DNA from: Methylophilaceae bacterium
Lineage (GTDB): Bacteria > Pseudomonadota > Gammaproteobacteria > Burkholderiales > Methylophilaceae
Assembly: GCA_028244835.1 (NCBI GenBank)
Contig: JAOKBJ010000004.1
Coordinates: forward strand, 1 to 64,000
Direction of reading: 5' to 3'
DNA: 64,000 nt
A program made the position numbers and the translations under genes. A model generated the notes under the pieces. The model was not told the origin of the DNA. It was given only the letters and a program-made list of their open reading frames with translations, and did not search any database. Below are positions 1-9,848 of this stretch, piece by piece (position 1 is the first letter of the stretch; each line of letters starts with the position of its first letter).

Positions 1-721
1 CATCCATTCTCCTAAAGTAAGAATTAACTAAATCTAGTACATCCCATCCTCTTAGCATCATTATAAAACCGAGTACAGTGAACCCTAGAAGAGCTGAACC
101 AATGAGATATTTAAGAAGCACACGCCATCCATACCCAATGAGTATGGCAATGCCTGCTAATATAAAAAAGGTTAGGAATGGCTCTCTTAGCAAAACACCC
201 AAAGAAACTAGGCCCCCAATCAAATAAAACGAGTACTTATCATGCTTGGTTGAATTTTGCCAAATTAGCAATGCTGAGAATAATGGAAGGAACGCTGCCC
301 AGATACTATTCCTAAACCCATACATTACAATCTCAACATCATTCATTATAATTAATAAGGTAGATGCTAGAATTAATGTGAAAACAGTATTACCACTTTC
401 TTTTAAAACAACTTTAAATAAAACAATAGAGGCAGCTATAGCGACTAAACCATCAATCAGTCTTAATAGAATGTATTGATTCACATCAAGACCATAAACC
501 CAAGAGACCATCAATGGATACAAATTGAGGGTCATGTTTTTTAGAGCTTCACCATTAATTAATGTGTAATAAAAATATTGGCCTACAAAAGTATATAAAC
601 CACCATCAATTTCTGGTAAGCCTGAGAAAAGCTGTAGTCTTAAAAAACCGGTAGTGAGTATTGCTATAGTGGCTGCAATAATTAAATGATAAGATTTTTT
701 GATAGTTATATTATTTAACAT
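1..721 (-). CDS. polytopic membrane protein, partial (C-terminus outside window); paralog of the protein at 13347-14924
   Basis: Reverse-strand reading from ATG at 721 gives an open frame MLNNITIKKSYHLIIAATIAILTTGFLRLQLFSGLPEIDGGLYTFVGQYFYYTLINGEALKNMTLNLYPLMVSWVYGLDVNQYI..., closely similar to the 13347-14924 product (LPEIDGGLY/FYPETDGGIY, SWVYGLDVNQY/SWVYGLEINQF). Confidence 0.8.
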   Translation of the reverse strand, partial: MLNNITIKKSYHLIIAATIAILTTGFLRLQLFSGLPEIDGGLYTFVGQYFYYTLINGEALKNMTLNLYPLMVSWVYGLDVNQYILLRLIDGLVAIAASIVLFKVVLKESGNTVFTLILASTLLIIMNDVEIVMYGFRNSIWAAFLPLFSALLIWQNSTKHDKYSFYLIGGLVSLGVLLREPFLTFFILAGIAILIGYGWRVLLKYLIGSALLGFTVLGFIMMLRGWDVLDLVNSYFRRMD

Positions 722-844
722 GTTGAATAATATTCTAATACAATTATTAAATAAACTACTAAGAACTAATGAGAAAAATGAAGTATTTATCTATGTATAA
801 TAAATTTTGTGAATATAATAATTTAAAAAATTGAGGAATTAAAG

Positions 845-1624
845 ATGAAAGCAGTTATTCTTGCAGGCGGGCTTGGAACCCGAATTTCTGAAGAAACAAT
901 CCTTAAGCCAAAGCCAATGATAGAAATCGGAGGGCTTCCAATTATTTGGCATCTAATGAAAATTTATTCTCATTATGGAATTAACGATTTTATAATTTGT
1001 TGTGGATACAAGGGCTATATGATTAAAGAATATTTTTCAAATTATTATCTTCAAACCTCTGATGTAACTTTTGATTTATCAGCCAATCAATCTGCGTATC
1101 ACAAAAGTAAAACTGAACCATGGAAAGTTACTTTAGTTGATACTGGTAATCAAACAGGTACCGGCGGAAGAATTGCAAAAATAAAAGAATACTTAGATAA
1201 AGATGAAGCTTTTTGTATGACATATGGCGATGGATTATCAGACGTTAATATTAATGAATTAGTTGAATATCACAAAAAACATAAACGTTTGGCAACAGTA
1301 ACAGCTACGATTCCTCCTGGAAGATTTGGGGCACTATCTATAGATGATGATAGTTCAGTTATTGAATTTATAGAAAAACCGAAGGGGGATAATGTTTATA
1401 TCAATGGCGGTTTTTTTGTACTTTCAAAAAAAGTAATTGACCTAATAAAGGATGACAAAGTATTTTTTGAAAAAGAGCCACTAGATAATCTGGCAAAAAG
1501 TAATCAATTAATAGCATTTCAACATAATGGGTTCTGGCAGCCGATGGACACTTTAAGAGAAAAAAATTACTTAGAAGAGTTATGGCTTTCGGGCAAAGCT
1601 CCATGGAAAGTCTGGAATGGATAA
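845..1624 (+). CDS. rfbF: glucose-1-phosphate cytidylyltransferase
   Basis: MKAVILAGGLGTRISEETILKPKPMIEIGG nucleotidyltransferase motif; followed directly by the rfbG-like gene. Confidence 0.93.
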   Translation: MKAVILAGGLGTRISEETILKPKPMIEIGGLPIIWHLMKIYSHYGINDFIICCGYKGYMIKEYFSNYYLQTSDVTFDLSANQSAYHKSKTEPWKVTLVDTGNQTGTGGRIAKIKEYLDKDEAFCMTYGDGLSDVNINELVEYHKKHKRLATVTATIPPGRFGALSIDDDSSVIEFIEKPKGDNVYINGGFFVLSKKVIDLIKDDKVFFEKEPLDNLAKSNQLIAFQHNGFWQPMDTLREKNYLEELWLSGKAPWKVWNG

Positions 1625-2681
1625 GGAATTTTGGAAAAATAAGAATGTATTTATAACAGGACATACTGGTTTTAAGGGTAGTTGGTTATCTATTTGGCTG
1701 AATGAACTAGGAGCAAATGTAACTGGTTATTCATTAGAACCAATAAATAATCCGAGCATGTTTCAATCTCTTTCTATTGACAAAAAAGTAAAGACAGTTT
1801 TTGGAGATATAAGAAATTACGATGATTTAAAATCACAGATTATTATAGCCGAGCCAGAAATAATTATTCATATGGCAGCTCAAGCACTGGTATTAGATTC
1901 ATATCATAACCCGATCGAAACATATCAAACTAATGTGATGGGGACTGTAAATATTCTGAATGTAATACGAGAGGTGCCATCAGTAAAAGTCTTTATTAAT
2001 GTAACAAGTGACAAATGTTATGAGAACAAAGAAAACTCTAAAGCGTTTAAAGAAAGTGATATGCTAGGTGGGGCTGATCCATATAGTTCTAGTAAAGCAT
2101 GCTCAGAATTAGTTACCGCTTCTTATAGAGATTCTTTTTTTAAGAACACTATAGCTATTGCAACTGCAAGGGCAGGAAATGTTATTGGTGGCGGTGACTG
2201 GGCATCGAATAGAATTATTCCAGATTTTATTAAAAAAATAAATAAAAATCAAAAAATATTAGTTAGGAACCCAGCAGCAATAAGGCCCTGGCAATTTGTT
2301 CTTGAACCTTTAAGTGGGTATTTATTGCTGGCAGAAAAATTATTTCTAGAGGGTCTAGGCTATGCAGAATCATGGAACTTTGGCCCAGATAATCAAGATG
2401 ATAAATCAGTAGAGTGGCTTATTTCTGAAATTGATAAAGAGTATGGTGGGGGAAATAATTTCGAGATAGAATTAAATGAAAACCACTTTTATGAGGCCAA
2501 CCATCTTCAATTAGATTGTTCAAAATCTAAAAAGAGGTTGAATTGGTCTTCAAGACTGCCTATTAAAAAATCTATTTCAATGACATGTGACTGGTATAAG
2601 AACTTTTATGGAGACAATCAAGATATGTATGCATTTACTTTAAAACAAATTAAACAATTCGAATTAAACTTAGAAAGATAA
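1617..2681 (+). CDS. rfbG: CDP-glucose 4,6-dehydratase
   Basis: VFITGHTGFKGSWLSIWLNELGANVTGYSLEP, extended SDR with Rossmann motif; overlaps rfbF by 8 nt. Confidence 0.92.
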   Translation: MDKEFWKNKNVFITGHTGFKGSWLSIWLNELGANVTGYSLEPINNPSMFQSLSIDKKVKTVFGDIRNYDDLKSQIIIAEPEIIIHMAAQALVLDSYHNPIETYQTNVMGTVNILNVIREVPSVKVFINVTSDKCYENKENSKAFKESDMLGGADPYSSSKACSELVTASYRDSFFKNTIAIATARAGNVIGGGDWASNRIIPDFIKKINKNQKILVRNPAAIRPWQFVLEPLSGYLLLAEKLFLEGLGYAESWNFGPDNQDDKSVEWLISEIDKEYGGGNNFEIELNENHFYEANHLQLDCSKSKKRLNWSSRLPIKKSISMTCDWYKNFYGDNQDMYAFTLKQIKQFELNLER

Positions 2682-2685
2682 ACTT

Positions 2686-3879
2686 ATGGAAAATATTTCA
2701 TATGCTAAAACAATCTATGGCCAAGAAGAGATAGATGCAGTCGTAAAGTGCCTAAATGAATCAACGCAAATGGGTAATTATGCAAGAAAATTTGAAATAG
2801 AAATTGCTAAACTGTTCGATAAAAAAGAATGTTTGTATGTTAATTCCGGATCATCTGCTTTATTTATTGGCGTAGAAGCATTTAATTTTCCGCAGGGAAG
2901 TGAGGTTATAACTCCTGCACTTACATTTGGAACATCAGTTGGTTGCCTCATAAAGAATAATTTAGTCCCAGTTTTTGTTGATGTTGAACCATTAACATAC
3001 TGTATTGATACTAATGAAATTGAAAAAGTGATCAATGCTCAGACAGTAGCAATTTTAGCTCCAAACTTGATGGGTAATATATGTAATTGGGGTGAAATTA
3101 GAAAAATAGCTGATAAACATAATCTTATCGTTATTGAAGATTCGGCAGACACTTTGGGAGCAACAATTAATGGTAAAAGTTCAGGATCATATTCGGATAT
3201 GTCAATTACTAGTTTTTATGGCTCTCATATAATAAATTGTGCTGGAAATGGAGGGGCACTTCTATTAAATGATAAAAAAATAATTGAAAAATCTAAATTA
3301 TTGAGGTCTTGGGGAAGAAGCTCTTCATTATTTGATGAGAAAAGTGAGGCAATTGAGAATAGGTTTGATGTTAATCTTGACGGAATTGATTATGATGCAA
3401 AGTTTGTTTTTGAAGAGGTTGGATATAATGTGGAAGGAAGTGAGATTGGAGCCGCTTTTGGACTGGAACAATTAAAAAAATTAAAGAAAAATATCGTAAC
3501 TCGAAAAAATAACTTTAAAAGGCAGTGTGAATTTTTTGATCAATATAAACAGTATTTTAGTAATCCAATAGAAGCAGATAATGTCAATACTGCTTGGTTA
3601 GCTTTCCCAATCCTTATAAACGAAAATGCGCCATTTAGTAGAAAAGAATTTCAAATATATTTAGAGAAAAGAAATATTCAGACAAGAGTAGTTTTTACAG
3701 GCAATGTTGTAAGACAGCCAATGATGAAGGGGCTTAAATATAAAGTTTTAGACCAGGGGTATCCAAATGCAGATGCTGTAATGAAAAGAGGAGTTTTATT
3801 ACCTCTTCATCATGGCTTAACAGATAATATGTTTGAAAGACTACATAAAACTATTTTAGAATTTATAGAATGTTTTTAG
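2686..3879 (+). CDS. DegT/DnrJ/EryC1-fold enzyme, RfbH-like sugar 3-dehydratase (His replaces the PLP Lys)
   Basis: Fold-type I PLP enzyme with VNSGSSALFIG, IEDSADTLGATINGK and SFYGSHIINCAGNGGALL; His at the usual Lys position; position in the rfbFG operon. Confidence 0.8.
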   Translation: MENISYAKTIYGQEEIDAVVKCLNESTQMGNYARKFEIEIAKLFDKKECLYVNSGSSALFIGVEAFNFPQGSEVITPALTFGTSVGCLIKNNLVPVFVDVEPLTYCIDTNEIEKVINAQTVAILAPNLMGNICNWGEIRKIADKHNLIVIEDSADTLGATINGKSSGSYSDMSITSFYGSHIINCAGNGGALLLNDKKIIEKSKLLRSWGRSSSLFDEKSEAIENRFDVNLDGIDYDAKFVFEEVGYNVEGSEIGAAFGLEQLKKLKKNIVTRKNNFKRQCEFFDQYKQYFSNPIEADNVNTAWLAFPILINENAPFSRKEFQIYLEKRNIQTRVVFTGNVVRQPMMKGLKYKVLDQGYPNADAVMKRGVLLPLHHGLTDNMFERLHKTILEFIECF

Positions 3880-4301
3880 CTAATTTTAGTGAGTTACTTT
3901 TAAACCAGAAATTTAGATATTTGTTAATTGGTTTTTATAATACCGTTCTGGGCTATCTTTTATTTGTTTTAATTTTTTATTATTTTTCTGCAACAATAAA
4001 TCATTCTTTTTTGTTATGCATATGCCATTTAATTGCAACAACTCATAACTTTTTCTCGTATAGATTTTTTGTTTTTAAAGTCAAAAGTATTTCTTTGAAG
4101 AATTATTTCAAGTTTAATTTAGTATATTTTTTAACATTTATAATAAACTTAGCCACTTTTATAATTTTAACTAAGATCATGAATTGGAATCTTTATTTGT
4201 CACAGGCTTTAATAGTCACATTAATAGCAGTTTTAAGCTATATTTTAAATAAATATTATTCATTTTCAAATAAGCCAATATTTAAAGAAGAAAAAAAGTA
4301 A
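3870..4301 (+). CDS. GtrA-like small membrane protein (putative lipid-linked sugar flippase)
   Basis: 143 aa, about four TM segments, RYLLIGFYNTVLGYLLFVLIFYY and C-terminal SYILNKYYSF typical of GtrA family. Confidence 0.8.
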   Translation: MFLANFSELLLNQKFRYLLIGFYNTVLGYLLFVLIFYYFSATINHSFLLCICHLIATTHNFFSYRFFVFKVKSISLKNYFKFNLVYFLTFIINLATFIILTKIMNWNLYLSQALIVTLIAVLSYILNKYYSFSNKPIFKEEKK

Positions 4302-4303
4302 CT

Positions 4304-6160
4304 ATGAATAAAAAAATTAGAGTCTCAGATTATATAGCTCAGCGTTCGGTTGAATTTGGTGCAAGGCATGTTTTTCTTGTCACTGGAGGTGGGGCGATGC
4401 ATTTAAATGATGCCTTTACTAGACATAAATCATTAACTCCAGTTTTTTTTCATCATGAGCAAAGTGCAGCCATGGCTGCTGAGAGTTATTATCGATTGAC
4501 TAACAAGGTTGTTATTTTAAATGTTACAACAGGGCCAGGAGGGATTAATGCTCTTAATGGAGTATATGGCGCTTATATGGATTCTCTTTCAATGTTAGTA
4601 GTATCTGGACAAGTAAAAAATGAAACATATCTAGCAAATTATAAAATAAAATTAAGACAATTAGGTGATCAGGAAGTTGATATAGTATCAATGGCTAAAC
4701 CTATTACAAAATACGCTGTTACAGTTAAAAAACCCGAAGAAATAATAGAAATTATGGATAAAGCTATTTTTCTATTATTAAATGGGAGGCCTGGACCAGT
4801 TTGGGTAGATGTGCCTATTGATATTCAAGGAGCATTAATAGACCCAAGTAAATTAAAGGGATTTAATGGCGATACTAAGAAATTAATTAATGACCCAGCA
4901 GTTTCTGACAACACAAAACTTGAGCTAACAACTAAATCTAATTTAAATGATAAAACTTTTCGTACAATTTTTCAGCAGCTAAAAAAATCAAAGAGACCCG
5001 TAATTCTGGGGGGAACGGGAGTAAGTATTTCTAAAATGAATAGACAATTTCTACAATTGATAAAGAAATTAAAAATTCCAGTTGTAACAGGATGGAATGC
5101 CCATGATTTAATTTCAAATGATAATAGATACTATTCTGGTAAACCAGGAACAGTTGGAGATCGACCGGGAAATTTTACTGTTCAGAATTCGGACCTGTTA
5201 ATTGTCTTAGGATGCAGATTAAATATTAGACAAATCAGTTATAGTTGGAAAGGTTTTGCCCCTAAAGCTTTTAAAATAATGGTTGATCTTGATCAGGCGG
5301 AGCTAGATAAGCCAACTTTAAAAATTGATTATAAGATTAAAGCAGACCTTAAAAAATTTATACCTCTTTTTCTCAAGAAAATAGAAAGTTTAAATTATGC
5401 AACTACAAAAGAACATAATAAATATCTTAAGTGGTGCAAAGAAAAAGTGATCGAATATCCAGTAGTTCTTCCTGAATATACCAATAAAAAAAATAAAAAA
5501 ATAAATCCATATGTCTTTATTGATAATTTATTTGATCTCCTCAACAAAAATGATGTAGTAATTACAGGAAATGGCTCAGCTTGCGTGATATCATTTCAGG
5601 CAGCTAAAATTAAACAAGGCCAACGTTTATATACGAACTCTGGATCAGCATCGATGGGCTATGACTTACCTGCATCAATTGGTGCAGCTATTGCATTGAA
5701 GGGAAAAAGAGTTATTTGTTTGGCTGGAGATGGAAGCTTGATGATGAATTTGCAAGAACTTCAAACTATGAAAGGATATAAATTACCTATCAAAGTTTTC
5801 GTTCTTAACAATGATGGATATGTATCAATTAAGCAAACTCAGGAGACATATTTTTCTGACAATATTTCTGGTGTTGGCCCAAAAAGTGGAGTATCCATGC
5901 CTAATTTTACTGAATTAGGCAAAGCATTAAATATTCCAAGTATGAAAATTACTAAATTATCAGAGTTATACTCAGCAACTTTTAAAAAAATGTTTAATAG
6001 TAATCAGCCTGGAATTTTTGAGATTGTAATTGATCCTAGTCAAGGGTTTTCTCCAAAATTGACTTCAAGAAAATTAAAAGATGGAACTATGGTATCCCCA
6101 TCACTTCATGACATGAGCCCTTTTCTAGATGAAGATGAGCTTGCTAAGAATATTCTTTAG
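4304..6160 (+). CDS. thiamine pyrophosphate-dependent enzyme, acetolactate synthase-like (YerE-like candidate)
   Basis: TPP motif GDGSLMMNLQELQTMKGYKLPIKVFVLNNDGY; N-terminal VFLVTGGGAMHLNDAF and FFHHEQSAAMAAESYYR; embedded in CDP-deoxysugar genes. Confidence 0.85.
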   Translation: MNKKIRVSDYIAQRSVEFGARHVFLVTGGGAMHLNDAFTRHKSLTPVFFHHEQSAAMAAESYYRLTNKVVILNVTTGPGGINALNGVYGAYMDSLSMLVVSGQVKNETYLANYKIKLRQLGDQEVDIVSMAKPITKYAVTVKKPEEIIEIMDKAIFLLLNGRPGPVWVDVPIDIQGALIDPSKLKGFNGDTKKLINDPAVSDNTKLELTTKSNLNDKTFRTIFQQLKKSKRPVILGGTGVSISKMNRQFLQLIKKLKIPVVTGWNAHDLISNDNRYYSGKPGTVGDRPGNFTVQNSDLLIVLGCRLNIRQISYSWKGFAPKAFKIMVDLDQAELDKPTLKIDYKIKADLKKFIPLFLKKIESLNYATTKEHNKYLKWCKEKVIEYPVVLPEYTNKKNKKINPYVFIDNLFDLLNKNDVVITGNGSACVISFQAAKIKQGQRLYTNSGSASMGYDLPASIGAAIALKGKRVICLAGDGSLMMNLQELQTMKGYKLPIKVFVLNNDGYVSIKQTQETYFSDNISGVGPKSGVSMPNFTELGKALNIPSMKITKLSELYSATFKKMFNSNQPGIFEIVIDPSQGFSPKLTSRKLKDGTMVSPSLHDMSPFLDEDELAKNIL

Positions 6161-6163
6161 TTA

Positions 6164-6793
6164 ATGAATGAAGTCAAATTAGTAGTTTTTGATTTAGACG
6201 GTACTTTAGTAGATTCTGATAAGACAGTAATTAGAATACTTAATACCATTCGAAAAGACTTAACCCTCCCCGCCCTAAAATTAAAAGATATTTCTTCTGT
6301 CCTTAGTCTTGGAGGTGAGGAAATGATAAAAAAAATAATAGGTAATGGCTTGGATGTAAAAAAGTATTTAGAAATTTTTAGACAAAGATATTTGGAAGAC
6401 TCATTAAATAATGAAAATCTTTTTGATGGCGTAATCAATTATCTAAAACATCTTGAGAGTAAAAATATTCAGATGGCAGTTTTTACAAACAAACCAAAAG
6501 ACTTAACTAAAAAAACTCTTAAAAGGCATCAAATATATAATTTTTTTAATTATATTTTAACTAGTGACGACTTAGAGTTTAAAAAACCATCGCCAGATGG
6601 ATGTTATAAATTAATTGAAATGTCTTCAATACTTCCTCAAAATATAATTATGATAGGTGATAGTGAGCTTGATCAAAAAGCTGCTAATTCAGCCTCTATC
6701 CCTTTTTTCTATCATAATGTATTATCTAATGAACAGACAGTAGCAATAAAGAGTACGAAGATTTTTAATAATTTCAATGACTTAATTGATTAA
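6164..6793 (+). CDS. HAD-superfamily hydrolase (phosphoglycolate phosphatase-like)
   Basis: VVFDLDGTLVDSD, FTNKP and GDSELDQKAA motifs. Confidence 0.9.
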   Translation: MNEVKLVVFDLDGTLVDSDKTVIRILNTIRKDLTLPALKLKDISSVLSLGGEEMIKKIIGNGLDVKKYLEIFRQRYLEDSLNNENLFDGVINYLKHLESKNIQMAVFTNKPKDLTKKTLKRHQIYNFFNYILTSDDLEFKKPSPDGCYKLIEMSSILPQNIIMIGDSELDQKAANSASIPFFYHNVLSNEQTVAIKSTKIFNNFNDLID

Positions 6794-6801
6794 CTAATAT
6801 T

Positions 6802-7602
6802 ATGAATAAAACTGAAAAAGAGATGCTAGAAATTCTTCATAAGTTAAAAGATAATGGAGCGATTGCTGTGAAGGCTGAATTTGAAGCTGAAGGCACTAGA
6901 ACTGAAGAGTTACTGAGACTAATGGATCTATCCAGAAGGGCTTCCTTTAACGTTGGACTAAAAATTGGAGGTTGTGAAGCAGTCCGAGACCTAATAGAGG
7001 CAAAACAATTTGGTGTGGATTATGTAATTGCACCAATGGTTGAGACACCCTATGCGATGGAAAAGTATGTCGATGCAAAAAATAAAGTATTTAACTTAGA
7101 TGAAAGAGAGGATACAGACTTCTTAGTCAACATTGAGACACTCACTGGGACTATTAACAGTAATGATATGTTGGATGTAGCCTCCAAAGAAAATGGTATT
7201 GACGGTATTGTTTTCGGAAGAGTTGATTATGTTGGCTCTCAAGGATTACCGTTTAAAAGCGTGAATGAAGATGATGTTACCGATAGCTGTATTGAAATTG
7301 CCAATAAATGTAAAAAAAATAACCTTGATTTTGTAGTTGGTGGAGGTGTATCAGAAAACTCTATAGGACCATTAAAGAAAATTAAAGAGAGCAATTTATC
7401 GAGGTTTGAAACGAGAAAAATAATTTTTCAAGCAGATGCTATAAATAATGAAGAAATCAAAGGGGCATTGCTGGATGCAGTTCATTTTGAATTATTATGG
7501 CTACTTAATAAAAGAGAATTTTACACCCTCATAACTGGCGAAGATAATAAAAGATTAAAAATGTTAAATGATAGATGGAAGTTACTGAAGGATACATATT
7601 AA
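6802..7602 (+). CDS. HpcH/HpaI aldolase / citrate lyase-like protein
   Basis: LKIGGCEAVRDLIEAKQFGVDYVIAPMVETPYAM ... LVNIETLTG ... IVFGRVDYVGSQG resembles the HpcH/HpaI TIM barrel with Glu and Asp metal ligands. Confidence 0.75.
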   Translation: MNKTEKEMLEILHKLKDNGAIAVKAEFEAEGTRTEELLRLMDLSRRASFNVGLKIGGCEAVRDLIEAKQFGVDYVIAPMVETPYAMEKYVDAKNKVFNLDEREDTDFLVNIETLTGTINSNDMLDVASKENGIDGIVFGRVDYVGSQGLPFKSVNEDDVTDSCIEIANKCKKNNLDFVVGGGVSENSIGPLKKIKESNLSRFETRKIIFQADAINNEEIKGALLDAVHFELLWLLNKREFYTLITGEDNKRLKMLNDRWKLLKDTY

Positions 7603-7620
7603 AAATATTTCTAACGTCAT

Positions 7621-8757
7621 ATGCAATCAAAAAATTTAAATTTTAAATGTAGATTATGCAATTCAATTAATATTAATACTATTATTATTCTTAAGGGATT
7701 TCCAAGAGCAGCTCAAAATTTTATCTCAAACCTTAATATGCTAAATAAAGATGAACCAGTCACATTAAGTGTTTGCCAGTGTCAAGATTGTGGCTTAATT
7801 CAACTTAGAAATCGTCCTGTTAGTTATTACAAAAATGTTATAACTGCAGCAGGATTAACATCTGCAGCAAAAAAAGATCTTAAACAAGAATGGCTCCCCA
7901 TTATAAATAAATATAATCTTACTGGAAAAAAAGCAATAGAAATTGGTTCTGGACGTGGAGAATTCTTGGAAATTATGAAAAGCTTAGAGATTGATATAAT
8001 TGGTCTTGAAAATTCTAAGAGAAATATTGATCTTATCGAGAAAAAAAAATTAAATGTTATTAAAAATGATTTAATAACATTTACAAAAGAAAATGAGAAG
8101 AAATACTCTTTAGTTGTGTGCAACAATTTTCTAGAGCATCAACCAAATATAAAGCAATACATAGCTAGCTTAAATAGTTTATTAAATAAAGACGGTATAC
8201 TTTACATATCAGTTCCAAATGCAGAATACTTTATTAATAAATCGGTATTTGTATACGAGTTAATTACAGATCACCTGGTTTATTTTACTGAAAAAACACT
8301 TATTAAAGCTTTAGAACTAAATGGCTTAGAAGTCATAAGTTCTATTAAAAAGAATAAAGATAATGATCTAGTTGTAATTGCTAAACTAGCTAAAAAGGTT
8401 AATATTGATAATTCAATTAATAATGTAGATCAGATTATAAAATCTTTAATTAAAAAGGTTAATAAGTATGATGATGTAATTATTTGGGGCGCAGGGCATA
8501 GGTCTATTACACTGATGGCTATGGCAAAACTTGATAAAATAAAATATGTTGTTGATTCTGCAAAGTTTAAACAAAATAAATTCACGCCGATAATCCATAA
8601 AAAAATTATTAGCCCAGTAGACTTCTGTAGAACTAAATGCGATTTACTTATCATTATGCTTCCCAGTAATTGGTCTGATCAGGTAGTATCATTTTTAAAA
8701 GAACATAAAATAACCTGTAAATATTTAGTATTCGAAGATAATATTTTAATTAATTAG
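7621..8757 (+). CDS. class I SAM-dependent (putative sugar C-) methyltransferase with N-terminal Zn-binding region
   Basis: N-terminal CRLCNS...CQCQDCGLIQL; SAM motif KAIEIGSGRGEFLEIM; C-terminal Rossmann-like WGAGHRSITLM. Confidence 0.85.
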   Translation: MQSKNLNFKCRLCNSININTIIILKGFPRAAQNFISNLNMLNKDEPVTLSVCQCQDCGLIQLRNRPVSYYKNVITAAGLTSAAKKDLKQEWLPIINKYNLTGKKAIEIGSGRGEFLEIMKSLEIDIIGLENSKRNIDLIEKKKLNVIKNDLITFTKENEKKYSLVVCNNFLEHQPNIKQYIASLNSLLNKDGILYISVPNAEYFINKSVFVYELITDHLVYFTEKTLIKALELNGLEVISSIKKNKDNDLVVIAKLAKKVNIDNSINNVDQIIKSLIKKVNKYDDVIIWGAGHRSITLMAMAKLDKIKYVVDSAKFKQNKFTPIIHKKIISPVDFCRTKCDLLIIMLPSNWSDQVVSFLKEHKITCKYLVFEDNILIN

Positions 8758-8778
8758 AATAAATTAAAAAAGTATAAT

Positions 8779-9711
8779 ATGAAAAAAAAATTAATTAGCT
8801 TAATAACCCCATGCTTTAATGAATTTGATAATATAGACGAACTTTGTGGTCGTATTAGAAAAGTTATGGAATCGTTACCATATGATTATGAACATATATT
8901 TATTGATAATAATTCAAATGATGGCACGATAGAAAAGATTAGAAAAATTATATCTAAAGATAAAAAAATTAAAATGATAGTAAATTCAAGAAATTATGGC
9001 CATCTAACATCTCCTTATTATGGAATAATGCAAACTACTGGTAATGCAACTATTTGCTTAGCTTCAGATCTTCAAGACCCTCCGGAATTAATTATAAAGT
9101 TTTTAACTGCATGGGAAAAAGGTAATGATTTAGTTTTAGCAATAAAAGTTAATGAAAAATTAACAATAATGAGTATTTTGCGTAAAAATTATTACAGATT
9201 ACTTAGTAAAATTTCCAGTAACGAAATTTATAAAGATGCAACAGGATTTGGACTTTATGATAAGTCTATTGTTAAAAAATTAATACAGTCTGGAGAGTCT
9301 TATCCATACCTTCGTGGCCATTTAGTTTCTTTAGCATCAAAAATATATAAGGTTGAATATTCTCCAGAAGAAAGAAAATCTGGTAAAAGTAAAAATACTA
9401 TATTTTCATTATATGACTTGGGAATTCATGGCCTTATTACAAACAGTATTTACCCAATTAGAATTGCATCATATTTTGGAATTATAGTAGGTTTAATATC
9501 AATTGGTTTATCGGTAGGCATTTTAGTAACTAAGCTACTTTTTTGGGATTTAATACCACTTGGTTACTCACCTTTAGGAATAATAATCTTTGCTATGTTT
9601 GGCTTGATGTTTATCTTTGTTGGATTAATAGGTGAGTATCTTGGCTTAATCCATAAAGAAATGAGCAATAAGCCAATCGTAATTGAAAGAGAAAGGGTTA
9701 ATTTCGATTAA
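8779..9711 (+). CDS. family 2 glycosyltransferase, GtrB/DPM1-like with two C-terminal TM helices
   Basis: SLITPCFNEFDNIDELCGRI...FIDNNSNDGT...LASDLQDPPELI; C-terminal hydrophobic helices. Confidence 0.9.
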   Translation: MKKKLISLITPCFNEFDNIDELCGRIRKVMESLPYDYEHIFIDNNSNDGTIEKIRKIISKDKKIKMIVNSRNYGHLTSPYYGIMQTTGNATICLASDLQDPPELIIKFLTAWEKGNDLVLAIKVNEKLTIMSILRKNYYRLLSKISSNEIYKDATGFGLYDKSIVKKLIQSGESYPYLRGHLVSLASKIYKVEYSPEERKSGKSKNTIFSLYDLGIHGLITNSIYPIRIASYFGIIVGLISIGLSVGILVTKLLFWDLIPLGYSPLGIIIFAMFGLMFIFVGLIGEYLGLIHKEMSNKPIVIERERVNFD

Positions 9712-9848
9712 ATAATTTATATATAGGTTATAACTCTATTCTTTATCCCATGATTCTAACAAATTAATTCTTTTAATATTTTCTGGTAGTTTTTAAATTA
9801 TCTTTATAGCTATTTGTTTAAGTATAATCAAATTTGTTATTAATTAGT

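Noticed and set aside
1401-1664. ORF on the minus strand (87 aa) antisense to rfbF
   Set aside because: Lies inside a well-supported gene and has no recognisable domain; the same applies to most other small antisense ORFs in the track (e.g. 2778-3035, 6157-6438, 7827-8126, 16158-16463, 58685-58930).
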